The notes below the pieces were generated by a model. It did no database searches. It saw nothing but the letters and a program-made list of their open reading frames with translations, and was not told the DNA's origin. Shown in pieces: positions 43,919 to 52,449 of a stretch of 64,000 nt of DNA. Within the stretch, counting starts at the first letter, position 1, and the number at the start of each line of letters is the position of its first letter. The DNA comes from Anaerobacillus alkaliphilus. GTDB lineage: Bacteria > Bacillota > Bacilli > Bacillales > Anaerobacillaceae. The stretch covers positions 1 through 64,000 of the forward strand of contig NZ_QOUX01000020.1 in the NCBI RefSeq assembly GCF_004116265.1, given 5' to 3'. The translations under genes and the position numbers were made by a program.

Positions 43919-43970
43919 GAGGGGTGCCTGTCACCACCCGACAAAAGTCGGGTGGTGACAGGCACCCCTC
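43919..43970. repeat. Perfect 24-bp-stem hairpin with GGTGCCTGTCACC core
   Basis: Bases 43919-43942 are an exact complement of 43947-43970, with loop AAAA. Each arm contains GGTGCCTGTCACC or its complement. There is no T run, so it is not a typical terminator. It lies 45 bp before the GT39 start. Confidence 0.85.
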
Positions 43971-44014
43971 AATGAATATTTCTCTCTCTTTATGGATAAT
44001 AAAGAAGAGAGGGG

Positions 44015-45454
44015 GTGGTAGGAATTAGTGCGCAAAAAAAACTTACGTACATAACGGTCTTTGTTTTTATTTTATTATTTATCCTTCGTCTTCCTTATAT
44101 TGACAATCCGCCTTTTGAACGCTATGAGATGTGGAGACAAAGTGATACAGAATCGATGGCGAGGAATTTCCTTGATGGGAAGTTTAATATCTTTTACCCG
44201 CAATTAAATTATGACGGCCCAGCACCGAATTATGTTCAACTAGAATTCCAGCTCGTTACGTTTATAATTGCCATCCTATATAAGTTTTTTGGGTACCATT
44301 ACGAAATAGCAAGATTTGTACCAGTTTTATTCTTTATGGGGTCGGCTGTATATCTGTACCTCATTGCCAAAAGATATTACGGACAACTTGCAGCAATTAT
44401 GGCCACATTTCTTTATGGTGTGTATCCACTAAATCTATATTTCTCAAGAGCAGTAATGCCCGAAACAGCAGCTTTATTCTTTTACATAGGGGCTTTTTAC
44501 TACTTTGACAGTTGGATTAGAAAATCAAAAAATTCGTCAATCATAGCAGCTGCCCTATTTACAGCATTGGCAATTTCTCTAAAGGTTCCAGCTGTCTTTG
44601 TTGGTATTCCAATGCTAGTAATGGCAGTTGTAAAATATAAAGAGAAGGTCTTTAAAGTGTGGCAACTCTATTTCTTTGCAGTCGTTTCACTATTACCTCC
44701 ATTCGCTTACTTTAAATGGCTTGAAACAATCTCTACTAAGGCATTTGTGTCAGGAATTGCATCAAAGCATATCATTCCGAAAGCTGGTTTTGCGATCTTC
44801 ACTGAGGAAGCCCAGCGATTTTTCACCACAAAGATGCCGGAATCTTTAACCTGGGTTGGGATCACTTTATTTTTCGTCGGTTTATTCGTAATCAAATGGA
44901 AGCGTGAATATCCAATTGGAGTTTGGGCGATTGCGATGATTATAGAAGTGTTACTTATCGTATCGATCATTCGCTTTAACTATTACCTTGTATTTATTAC
45001 ACCATTAATGGCAATTCTTTCAGCGAAGGTATTAGTGAGCATTTCTAATAAAAAAGTTGGTATGGTTACTGTCGCCGTGTTTCTATTGTTATTTGGGTCC
45101 TGGAATTATTATCAGGTATTGCCCCGGTTTGAATTAAATGATAATGTCTTAGGCCAGGCCGAGGTTGTCAAAACGTTGACCGATAAGGATGATTTAATTA
45201 TTATTGCTACACTTGGTCCTGAACTCCTCAATGCTAGTGAAAGAAAGGGATGGCGTTTCCATCTTCCAAGTGACAGAAAAGATTTTGAAACCTGGAAGCT
45301 AAGGCTTGAGATTTTAACAGGTAAAGGTGCGAAATATTTTGTTCCAGCAGGTGGCTATATTTATGCAGATGAAGGAGCAAGGTTTAAAACGTATCTTGAA
45401 GAAAACTTTGAAACAATAGAAGCGGGGAAATTTACGTTTTACAAATTACAATAA
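44015..45454 (+). CDS. GT39-family membrane glycosyltransferase (ArnT/PMT-like)
   Basis: Integral membrane enzyme of 479 residues with about 11 helices. It is expected to move a sugar from a polyprenyl-phosphate donor to an acceptor outside the cell. The first outer loop FERYEMWRQSDTESMARNF carries the acidic residues typical of GT-C enzymes, and LYGVYPLNLYFSRAVMPETA follows near residue 130. The start is a GTG close to a GAGAGG site; the exact start is uncertain. It converges on two genes for a carrier and a polyprenyl-phosphate glycosyltransferase. Confidence 0.85.
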   Translation: MVGISAQKKLTYITVFVFILLFILRLPYIDNPPFERYEMWRQSDTESMARNFLDGKFNIFYPQLNYDGPAPNYVQLEFQLVTFIIAILYKFFGYHYEIARFVPVLFFMGSAVYLYLIAKRYYGQLAAIMATFLYGVYPLNLYFSRAVMPETAALFFYIGAFYYFDSWIRKSKNSSIIAAALFTALAISLKVPAVFVGIPMLVMAVVKYKEKVFKVWQLYFFAVVSLLPPFAYFKWLETISTKAFVSGIASKHIIPKAGFAIFTEEAQRFFTTKMPESLTWVGITLFFVGLFVIKWKREYPIGVWAIAMIIEVLLIVSIIRFNYYLVFITPLMAILSAKVLVSISNKKVGMVTVAVFLLLFGSWNYYQVLPRFELNDNVLGQAEVVKTLTDKDDLIIIATLGPELLNASERKGWRFHLPSDRKDFETWKLRLEILTGKGAKYFVPAGGYIYADEGARFKTYLEENFETIEAGKFTFYKLQ

Positions 45455-45458
45455 TAAC

Positions 45459-45512
45459 AAGAGACTATCCGAGGTGCTCATTCTAATAAGCAACTTGGAT
45501 AGTCTCTTTTAT
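45459..45512. terminator. Bidirectional terminator between GT39 and SMR genes
   Basis: AAGAGACTATCC (45459-45470) pairs perfectly with GGATAGTCTCTT (45497-45508) and runs into TTTTAT. Confidence 0.75.
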
Positions 45513-45871
45513 CTGTTTAGGATAATTACTCCGACTATGATAAAGGCAATACCAGCAATTTTTGCAGTCGTAAAAGGCTCTTTAAATAGAAAATAAGATA
45601 AAACGACGACGTTGATGTAACCAAGACTGACCATGGGATAAGCGTAGCTTAAGTCGAATTTGGTCAAAACCTTTACCCAGAGAACGAAACTGGAGCCAAA
45701 AAAGAGTAGCCCGATAATAATCTCTGGTACACGGACCATTCGAATTAGATCGGTAATAAGCGTTTGTGGATGTAAAGCGAGCGTGCCTAGTTTATTGGCC
45801 CCAATTTTTAAAATAACTTGTCCAATCGAACCTAGTAAAACAGAAACAATAATAAGAACTAATTTATTCAT
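45509..45871 (-). CDS. SMR/EamA-type small membrane transporter, likely polyprenyl-sugar flippase
   Basis: A 120-residue protein with four helices. GSIGQVILKIGANKLG at the N-terminus and DLSYAYPMVSLGYINVVVLS fit the small multidrug resistance/ArnE-ArnF group. Its gene lies 8 bp downstream of a polyprenyl-phosphate glycosyltransferase and faces a GT39 gene. This points to flipping a lipid-linked sugar rather than drug export; that is inference from context. Confidence 0.8.
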   Translation of the reverse strand: MNKLVLIIVSVLLGSIGQVILKIGANKLGTLALHPQTLITDLIRMVRVPEIIIGLLFFGSSFVLWVKVLTKFDLSYAYPMVSLGYINVVVLSYFLFKEPFTTAKIAGIAFIIVGVIILNR

Positions 45872-45879
45872 GGATACTC

Positions 45880-46644
45880 CTATTCTAAGAGAGGTGGTTT
45901 TTTAACTTTCTTTAATAACTTAAAATAGCCAACAATCGTTTTTACGACAGGTAGTTTGCTGTCCCCTTCTTTTAGGTGGTACTCAAGACGCAATGGAAAT
46001 TCTCCCGCATGAACACCTATTTTGCTAAAGCGAGCCAAAATCTCCACCATGCATTCAAACCCATTTGTCGTAATTAGCTTTCCGCCGTATATTTGATAAG
46101 CCTTTTTCAGATAGCCGAGCCGATAAGCGCGATACCCACAAGAATAATCATTTACATAAGGTATCGGATAGAATGTTTTCAAAAAAAGCTTCGCACCACG
46201 ACTATACACCTTGCGAATGGCTGAAAGTCCAATTTCTTTTCCACCCTTCGTAAACCGGGAAGCGATCACTACGTCAAGGTCCTCATCATCTAATTTTTTT
46301 ACTAGCCCAGGAATGATAGCAGGATTATGAGTGTTATCAGCATCAAGTGTAATCAAGATATCCTGATCAGCAAATGTCTCAACAGCATGTTGAAATAAGG
46401 TTTGCATAGCTTTCCCTAAGCCTTTGTTTACGTCGTGGTTGATGTATTGGACAAAAGGGTATTGTTTAGCATAGCTTTTCAAGACTTCTTCAGTTTGATC
46501 TGAACTACCGTCATTTACGATCAGTATAGAAAACGATTCAGGCACCTGGTCCTTTAAAGCGATCATCTTATCAAGTAATTTAGGCAAACCATTTTCTTCA
46601 TTATAAGCCGGTAAGCCCACAACTACTCTCCGTTCCATGCTCAT
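45880..46644 (-). CDS. GT2 glycosyltransferase, DPM1/ArnC-like
   Basis: Cytoplasmic enzyme of 254 residues that probably loads a sugar onto undecaprenyl phosphate. GLPAYNEENGLPKLL, IVNDGSSDQTEEVL and LDADNTHNP (the DxD-type metal site) are the GT2 motifs. RFTKGGKEIGLSAIRK and the SCGYRAYR motif are typical of the dolichol-phosphate-mannose-synthase group. No C-terminal membrane helices are present. ATG 46644 follows AGGGTGA; a GTG at 46653 overlaps that site. Confidence 0.88.
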   Translation of the reverse strand: MSMERRVVVGLPAYNEENGLPKLLDKMIALKDQVPESFSILIVNDGSSDQTEEVLKSYAKQYPFVQYINHDVNKGLGKAMQTLFQHAVETFADQDILITLDADNTHNPAIIPGLVKKLDDEDLDVVIASRFTKGGKEIGLSAIRKVYSRGAKLFLKTFYPIPYVNDYSCGYRAYRLGYLKKAYQIYGGKLITTNGFECMVEILARFSKIGVHAGEFPLRLEYHLKEGDSKLPVVKTIVGYFKLLKKVKKPPLLE

Positions 46645-46872
46645 GTCGATCACCCTATAAAAGTATTTTTAGAAAAAAATCCCTTACTAAGAGTCTGAAC
46701 TTAACATCGAGAAATTATACCGCTAGCAAATGCTGAAATGTACGCCCGAAAAATGTCAGTAAGAACCGAAGGAAGGGAAGAGACTGCGCTATTTGACGAG
46801 AAGTTCCTAGAGGAGTTAAAAAGTAACCGTCGTAATTTAAAAAGAGTAATAAATTGGAAAAGGGTGGTGCGC

Positions 46873-48174
46873 GTGAAAAGAAAACCTGTGATTGTTTTTT
46901 TAGCATTCGTTTTATTAATAATGAATACCGTTCACGTAACAGCATCTAACCAAATTTCAGTAACCATTGATGGCGAACCACAGTATTATTCTTCAGAACC
47001 AGTCCTAGTAAATGGGAGAATTATGGTTCCTCTAAGAGATGCTTTTGAAATGTTAGGAGCAACTGTTACTTGGGATAGTCTGACAAACAAAATAACCATC
47101 GTATCAGAAGGAAATGAGATTTTACTAACGATAAAACAAAAGATAGCCTTCTTAAATGGAATGCCCATCAGTCTTATCGTGGCACCAAAGATTTTCAATA
47201 ATCGCGCTTACGTTCCTTTACGCTTTGTAGCAGAAGCTATGAACTTTGAGGTTACCTGGTATCCTTCAATTACTACAGCCGAGATCTGTACTTGTAAAAA
47301 CAATCCGTCACTCTCACAAGAAGATGCTCTTACTTATTCAATTGCCGGTATCCAAATCGGAGATCCAGTGACAGACGTTACAACTAAACTTGGATTTCAC
47401 CAAGATCGCTTACCAAGTCAATATCCGTTTGATTGGTTTGTCTATCACCAAAATTATCAGAACTATCTCCAAATCGGTATGAATCAAGGGGAAGTTGTTG
47501 GTTTTTATTCAAATAACGATCAATTTAAAATTGGATCAATCACGATTAACTCAACGAAAGAAGATGTTCAAAAAGCCTTTGGAACGCCAATTACTTCAAT
47601 TATTAGAGGTTCGCGAAGCTATAACTATCACTCAAGAGAAGATTGGGACTTATATCTTTTAGATGGAAAATATTATACAACGTTCTTTTACGATATATAT
47701 GATCAACGAAAAGTAACAGCTGTTCATATGGTTAGCAAAGATTATGAACTTTCGTTGCAGGGGTATTATGGACTAGGAAATGAGACATTACGAATTGCCT
47801 ACGAAAAGCAAATGTATCATCTGGTTAATGCAACAAGAGTAAAAAATCAGGTACCCCCACTTCAATGGAATGAACTAGCAGCTAGAATAGCCAAAGCACA
47901 CAGTGATGATATGGCGCGCCATGACTACTTTGATCATTATAACCTTCAGGGCAAGTCACCCTTTGACCGCTTAAAAGAAGGGGGCCAAAATTATCGATAT
48001 GCGGGTGAAAACCTAGCTGTTGGACAGTTTAGTGCGATTTTTGCTCATGAAGGATTGATGAATTCCTATGGGCATCGGAGAAATATCCTAAATCCTCAAT
48101 TTCGACAAATTGGCATAGGAGTAGCCTTTCAGGAAAACCGTCCATACTTCACACAAAATTATGTAACGCCATAG
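46873..48174 (+). CDS. Stalk-domain protein with CAP (SCP/YkwD-like) domain
   Basis: Secreted protein of 433 residues. GTG 46873 follows AAAGGGTGG and gives a signal peptide; the open frame continues upstream to 46738 without support. A stalk domain (about 25-145, GRIMVPLRDAFEML and AYVPLRFVAEAM) is followed by a CAP-associated segment (about 155-300). The C-terminal CAP domain (about 310-433) has HSDDMARHDYFDH, GENLAVG and YGHRRNILNPQF. The two His and the Glu of the CAP cavity are present. The role of bacterial CAP proteins is poorly known; wall-related in context. Confidence 0.9.
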   Translation: MKRKPVIVFLAFVLLIMNTVHVTASNQISVTIDGEPQYYSSEPVLVNGRIMVPLRDAFEMLGATVTWDSLTNKITIVSEGNEILLTIKQKIAFLNGMPISLIVAPKIFNNRAYVPLRFVAEAMNFEVTWYPSITTAEICTCKNNPSLSQEDALTYSIAGIQIGDPVTDVTTKLGFHQDRLPSQYPFDWFVYHQNYQNYLQIGMNQGEVVGFYSNNDQFKIGSITINSTKEDVQKAFGTPITSIIRGSRSYNYHSREDWDLYLLDGKYYTTFFYDIYDQRKVTAVHMVSKDYELSLQGYYGLGNETLRIAYEKQMYHLVNATRVKNQVPPLQWNELAARIAKAHSDDMARHDYFDHYNLQGKSPFDRLKEGGQNYRYAGENLAVGQFSAIFAHEGLMNSYGHRRNILNPQFRQIGIGVAFQENRPYFTQNYVTP

Positions 48175-48260
48175 TCATTTTAGGTCTAAATAATCAAAAC
48201 GTTTCATACATTTTCTAATATGTGTAGAACTTACTATATTTGTGAAAAGGGTGGAGATGT

Positions 48261-49130
48261 ATGAAGCAAACGTTGAAACAAGTCGTCGCATTAGTAGTCC
48301 CATTTTTCATGCTAGCAGTATTAATCTTACCAATGGCCAACCCTGTAGCAGCAAACGAAAGAGTGTCAGTTTTCATTGATCGACAACAGCTGTATTTTGA
48401 TCAAGACCCAATTATAGAGAATGGACGCACGCTCGTTCCAATGCGTCATGTTTTTGAGAAGCTTGGTGCTACTATCCACTGGAATGCAAGTACTAACACA
48501 ATCACCGCAAAAAAGCATCGTATAACGGTGGTACTGAAAGTGAACTCAAATCAAGCAATCATTAATGGAGAAGCAGTGAGATTAGACGTTCCAGCAAAAA
48601 TAGTGAATGGACGAACCCTTGTCCCGTTACGCTTTGTGACACAAGCGCTAGGGGGGAAAGTGGAGTGGGATGGGAACGCGCAAAACGTTTATATTACCAC
48701 AGTTAAATCGGACATCGATGTCATTCTAAATACAATCTTTCAAATAGAAATGAGTACGTTACGTATTCTTCATAAAGAAATGGAAAGTGAACTTTTTCAT
48801 GGTGCGAAAAAACCATTTTCTAGTATAGAGCCAAAACTAACTAACTATTACACAGATTCATATATTCAAGAATATTGGAAGCCATTTTACGAGAGTTCTC
48901 ACTTTAGTGAGTGGTACACACATACAGGTTACCTGTTTAATTTTCTAATAAATGAGCCTTTTCTATCGGAGACATTAAATTTTGAGTATAGAAAAGATCA
49001 AAGCGAAATTATGTTTCGATTTCGAGATGATCCCAGAGTCAATGAAGGACCGATGGGGGTTACGATTAAAAACCATGAATATATATTACTAAACATTGAA
49101 AATGGTTGGCGGGTTGACCGTATCTACTAA
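48261..49130 (+). CDS. Stalk-domain protein with unknown C-terminal domain
   Basis: Secreted protein of 289 residues. The signal peptide ends near VAANE. The stalk domain (about 35-155) has two motifs, GRTLVPMRHVFEKLG and GRTLVPLRFVTQALGG. The C-terminal 135 residues are Tyr-, Phe- and Glu-rich and end ILLNIENGWRVDRIY. This is a pattern seen at the end of small cone-shaped (NTF2-like) domains, but I cannot assign it. It is followed after 12 bp by the L,D-transpeptidase gene, so the two are probably co-transcribed. Confidence 0.82.
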   Translation: MKQTLKQVVALVVPFFMLAVLILPMANPVAANERVSVFIDRQQLYFDQDPIIENGRTLVPMRHVFEKLGATIHWNASTNTITAKKHRITVVLKVNSNQAIINGEAVRLDVPAKIVNGRTLVPLRFVTQALGGKVEWDGNAQNVYITTVKSDIDVILNTIFQIEMSTLRILHKEMESELFHGAKKPFSSIEPKLTNYYTDSYIQEYWKPFYESSHFSEWYTHTGYLFNFLINEPFLSETLNFEYRKDQSEIMFRFRDDPRVNEGPMGVTIKNHEYILLNIENGWRVDRIY

Positions 49131-49145
49131 GGGGAGGGACCTTTG

Positions 49146-50375
49146 TTGAGAAAGGGTGTTATTTTAGCGTTTCTAATTAGTCTTCTTGTATGTGTATTTC
49201 CTTACGAAGGAGCGCTGGCAAGTCAAGGGCAAGGGCAATTAATTATCATCAATAAATCTACAAATCAATTAGGCTATTTTAATAATGGTGAATTAGTCCG
49301 CACTTTTGCCGTTGCCACTGGAAGAAGCGACTCATTGACACCTGAAGGTTCTTTTACGATAGTAAATAAAATAAAAAACCGTCCTTATTATAAAGATGGA
49401 ATTCCAGGTGGGGATCCAAGAAATCCTTTAGGAGACCGCTGGTTAGGCTTAGATGCAAGAGGCACATACGGCACGACATACGCCATTCATGGTAATAATA
49501 ACCCTGACTCCATTGGGAAATATGTGAGTGCAGGCTGTGTTCGTATGCATAATGAAGATGTACATTGGCTTTTTGACCAATTGAATTTATATACTCCGGT
49601 AAACATTGGTCACTTCAGCGCTGATTTTGAAGAGGCTGCTAGAAAAGTAGGATATGAGCTACGACAACCAATTGAAGTGTTTGTAAATGGAGAGCTGTTA
49701 TCATTAGAGAATTCGCCTAAGTCAGTTAATAACCGTGTATTAGTTCCGTTACGGGCAATTTTTTCATCGCTAGGAGCGAAAGTTACCTGGGATCAAAAAA
49801 CACAATCGGTCACTGCAATTAGAGGTGATCGAAATATAAAACTAACAATTGGTTCAACTAAGGCATACATTAATGGCCAAGAAACGATTTTAGATGTACC
49901 AGCGGAAGTTTATAATGGTTCAACGTATGTCCCAATTCGGTTTGTGAGCGAAGCCTTAGGGGCAAAAATAAACTGGGATAACGAAAAGCGTGTCATTGCC
50001 ATCGAAACAGAGACGGCCCCAGTGGTTGCGACTTCAGTGGATCTTAAAATAAATGGAAAGTTAAACCCATTTGAACAAAGAGCCTACTTAAGAGGTGGTA
50101 CAGCAATGGTTCCATTAAGGGGAATCTTCCAAGAGTTAGGCGCGCAGGTAACTTGGAATCAAGAAGAAGCTGTCATTTATGCTCAAAAAGGTGATCGAAA
50201 CATCACACTTTACCTAAACGAATCAATTGTTTTTGTAAATCAAGTCGCTATTAACCTAGCTGTACCGGCAGAAATTATCGCCGGTACAACATTTATCCCA
50301 GCAAGGTTTATCTCAGAAACCTTTAACGTCCCCATTCATTGGGATCCTACACTGCAGCTAGTTACAATCATGTGA
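49146..50375 (+). CDS. L,D-transpeptidase (YkuD) with two stalk domains
   Basis: Secreted 410-residue enzyme making 3-3 cross-links or attaching proteins to peptidoglycan. TTG 49146 lies 7 bases from GGGGAGGG; TTG 49143 is a close alternative. The signal peptide spans about 1-25. The YkuD domain (about 28-155) has His115 (YAIHGNNNP) and catalytic Cys131 in SAGCVRMHNEDV, with Ala-Gly where many have His-Gly. Two stalk domains follow (about 165-285 and 292-410), each with a pair of LVPLR or FIPARF-type motifs. Confidence 0.92.
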   Translation: MRKGVILAFLISLLVCVFPYEGALASQGQGQLIIINKSTNQLGYFNNGELVRTFAVATGRSDSLTPEGSFTIVNKIKNRPYYKDGIPGGDPRNPLGDRWLGLDARGTYGTTYAIHGNNNPDSIGKYVSAGCVRMHNEDVHWLFDQLNLYTPVNIGHFSADFEEAARKVGYELRQPIEVFVNGELLSLENSPKSVNNRVLVPLRAIFSSLGAKVTWDQKTQSVTAIRGDRNIKLTIGSTKAYINGQETILDVPAEVYNGSTYVPIRFVSEALGAKINWDNEKRVIAIETETAPVVATSVDLKINGKLNPFEQRAYLRGGTAMVPLRGIFQELGAQVTWNQEEAVIYAQKGDRNITLYLNESIVFVNQVAINLAVPAEIIAGTTFIPARFISETFNVPIHWDPTLQLVTIM

Positions 50376-50480
50376 TAGGTGAGGTCTATCCTCATCTATC
50401 AGATTGCTCATTGCACCTTATTAACTATTCTAGTAAAATATGGGTGAACAAGTAAGAAATACTAGATTGAGGTGCATCGT

Positions 50481-52238
50481 ATGAACAAGTTATTGAAGTC
50501 AGCATTGATCGTTTTATTAGTAGTATCTATTTGGAGCTTCCCGGAAGGCGGAGGGGCTACGGCAGAAACATTGAAGGAAAACAAAGTAACATTGATATTA
50601 AATACGAGACAGCTATACCATAATGGCGCTGTATATTTATCAGGCGCACCACATGTGGTTAACAAAGGCGTAACATTTATATCAATTAGAGCATTAGCGG
50701 ACCGACTTGGATACAAAGTATCTTATAATCGAGATACTAAACAGTACACATTTTCTAATGAGACAACCAGCTTGCAGTTAGCAGCAAATGAAAAGCAATA
50801 TCGTTTTAACGGCAAGCAACTTAGCTTTACTGATAAAACAGTGCCTTACACAACGAAAGGAACAATGATGGTTCCTTTGAGAGATGTAACGAAGATGTTT
50901 GGAATGAGAGTGTTTCCAAAACTATCAGAAAACAAGGTTGAATTAATTTGGTATACTGAATTACCAAAGCCTGCAGCAAAGCTAGAAGCGAGTTTTGAAA
51001 CAAACAAAGTTCAGTATAAAATTGGTGAACCAATTGAATATTTTGATTTAAGTGTGGCTGAAGGCAGTAAAATAAAAAAAGTAAATTGGACAAATAATGA
51101 AAAGGCTTTTTTCACATCTGGTCTGCAAACCATTACATTGCAGATTGAAAATGAGCTAGGCCATACGAGTATAGCTTCTCAAACAATTTTTATTGAAGAA
51201 GAAGTCATGTACACCAAACCTGAGTATGATGCTTTATTCACACCAGTTGGTGAGAAATTCCCGATTGTTCGTGAAGCAGTTTTAGATTATTTACTTGTCC
51301 CATTTCAGTTAAACCATCAACCAATGAAGCTGGTTAGAAGTAATAGTCCTGAGCGGATTGTTCAAGAAGGAATTTACTATCAAGACCATTTATCAGGTAA
51401 TATTCGCTTTTTAATTCATCATCAGAATGCAAGACCTAATCCAGTAAAGATTTATTTATTGGCAAAAAATAATGGTAATACGACAGCAACGGTTACTGTT
51501 AATAATTTAGGAATGTTTGGACCGAACCGATTTGTTTCAGCAACAGGAAAAAATTCGGTTGCTAACTATTTAACAGGACTACAACAGTATCAAACTGAAA
51601 CGATTACAATTAAGCCAGACCATGCTGAGCTTATCGTTGCCGAACTTAGCTCAAAAGCCATTCCAACCGAAAGCGTTATGACATTGTATGCGGATGTTTA
51701 CGCTGACCAGGAGCTAAGCTTCCAAGTGATTGTTTTAGATGAAGAAAATGATCTTCAACGAACATATCCTTTCCTACAAGGTATTAATGCGACTCGTGAT
51801 GGTAAGCATACAAGAGGTACATTTGAAAACGGTAATCGAGAGCTAGTCGTTTCTCAAGTGTTTGGTACCCAACTTAGCAGAATTATTCTTGGCGATGGTA
51901 CTCAAGATCCTTATGTTACTGGTGTAGATAACTTCTCTGGCTATAATGAGACGAATTTCGGTAACAGAGGTGTCTTTTATACTGTTCAGCTAGAAAGGGT
52001 TGCGCCAAATACGGCACTAGTTTTAAACCCGAGAGGTGGTCATTATGCAGGGGCATTTTTAGTGAATGGTCAGCTAGTAATGGCACCAACGAATGGGGTT
52101 CTTCATGATCCAAACGAAGTAGTCGTATTACACAGAACAGGTCAAACTGAGGAAAAAGTAACAATTCAATTTATTCCAGCATCAGGTAGTAACCTACCAA
52201 TTAATCTTTTATCGATACCATTAAAAATAGTAGAATAG
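50481..52238 (+). CDS. Stalk-domain protein with large unknown C-terminal region
   Basis: Secreted protein of 585 residues. The signal peptide covers about 1-27. A divergent stalk domain (about 30-165) keeps VTFISIRALADRLG and MMVPLRDVTKMFG. An Ig-like segment (about 172-235) follows. The last 340 residues are unassigned, with repeated FLIHHQNARPNPVKIYLLAK-like beta strands and no evident catalytic motif. ATG 50481 follows GAGGTG; a start nine bases upstream is possible. It lies in line with the other stalk genes. Confidence 0.8.
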   Translation: MNKLLKSALIVLLVVSIWSFPEGGGATAETLKENKVTLILNTRQLYHNGAVYLSGAPHVVNKGVTFISIRALADRLGYKVSYNRDTKQYTFSNETTSLQLAANEKQYRFNGKQLSFTDKTVPYTTKGTMMVPLRDVTKMFGMRVFPKLSENKVELIWYTELPKPAAKLEASFETNKVQYKIGEPIEYFDLSVAEGSKIKKVNWTNNEKAFFTSGLQTITLQIENELGHTSIASQTIFIEEEVMYTKPEYDALFTPVGEKFPIVREAVLDYLLVPFQLNHQPMKLVRSNSPERIVQEGIYYQDHLSGNIRFLIHHQNARPNPVKIYLLAKNNGNTTATVTVNNLGMFGPNRFVSATGKNSVANYLTGLQQYQTETITIKPDHAELIVAELSSKAIPTESVMTLYADVYADQELSFQVIVLDEENDLQRTYPFLQGINATRDGKHTRGTFENGNRELVVSQVFGTQLSRIILGDGTQDPYVTGVDNFSGYNETNFGNRGVFYTVQLERVAPNTALVLNPRGGHYAGAFLVNGQLVMAPTNGVLHDPNEVVVLHRTGQTEEKVTIQFIPASGSNLPINLLSIPLKIVE

Positions 52239-52245
52239 TTATATG

Positions 52246-52301
52246 AAAGAGGCTGTCTCAAAAGTGTCTGACACTTTTTTGGGGACAGTCTCTTTTTTTT
52301 C
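52246..52301 (+). terminator. Nested terminator with GTGTCTGACAC core
   Basis: The outer stem AAGAGGCTGTC/GACAGTCTCTT encloses an inner AAAAGTGT/ACACTTTT hairpin, followed by a long T run. Confidence 0.8.
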
Positions 52302-52449
52302 GCCAAAAACCACAAAAATTATTAACACTATCTTCCAATTTTCCCCTTGTTCATTCTAGTAGGAAAGAGTAGTATTGTAATAGGAAAATATAGAAATTGA
52401 GGAATATTCTATTATTTTTCATGAAAAATTAGATGATGGAGGCGAAGAA

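Noticed and set aside
38730-52238. Copper amine oxidase activity for the stalk-domain proteins
   Set aside because: Only the N-terminal-type domain is present. No catalytic amine oxidase domain, topaquinone Tyr or copper-binding His set is seen.
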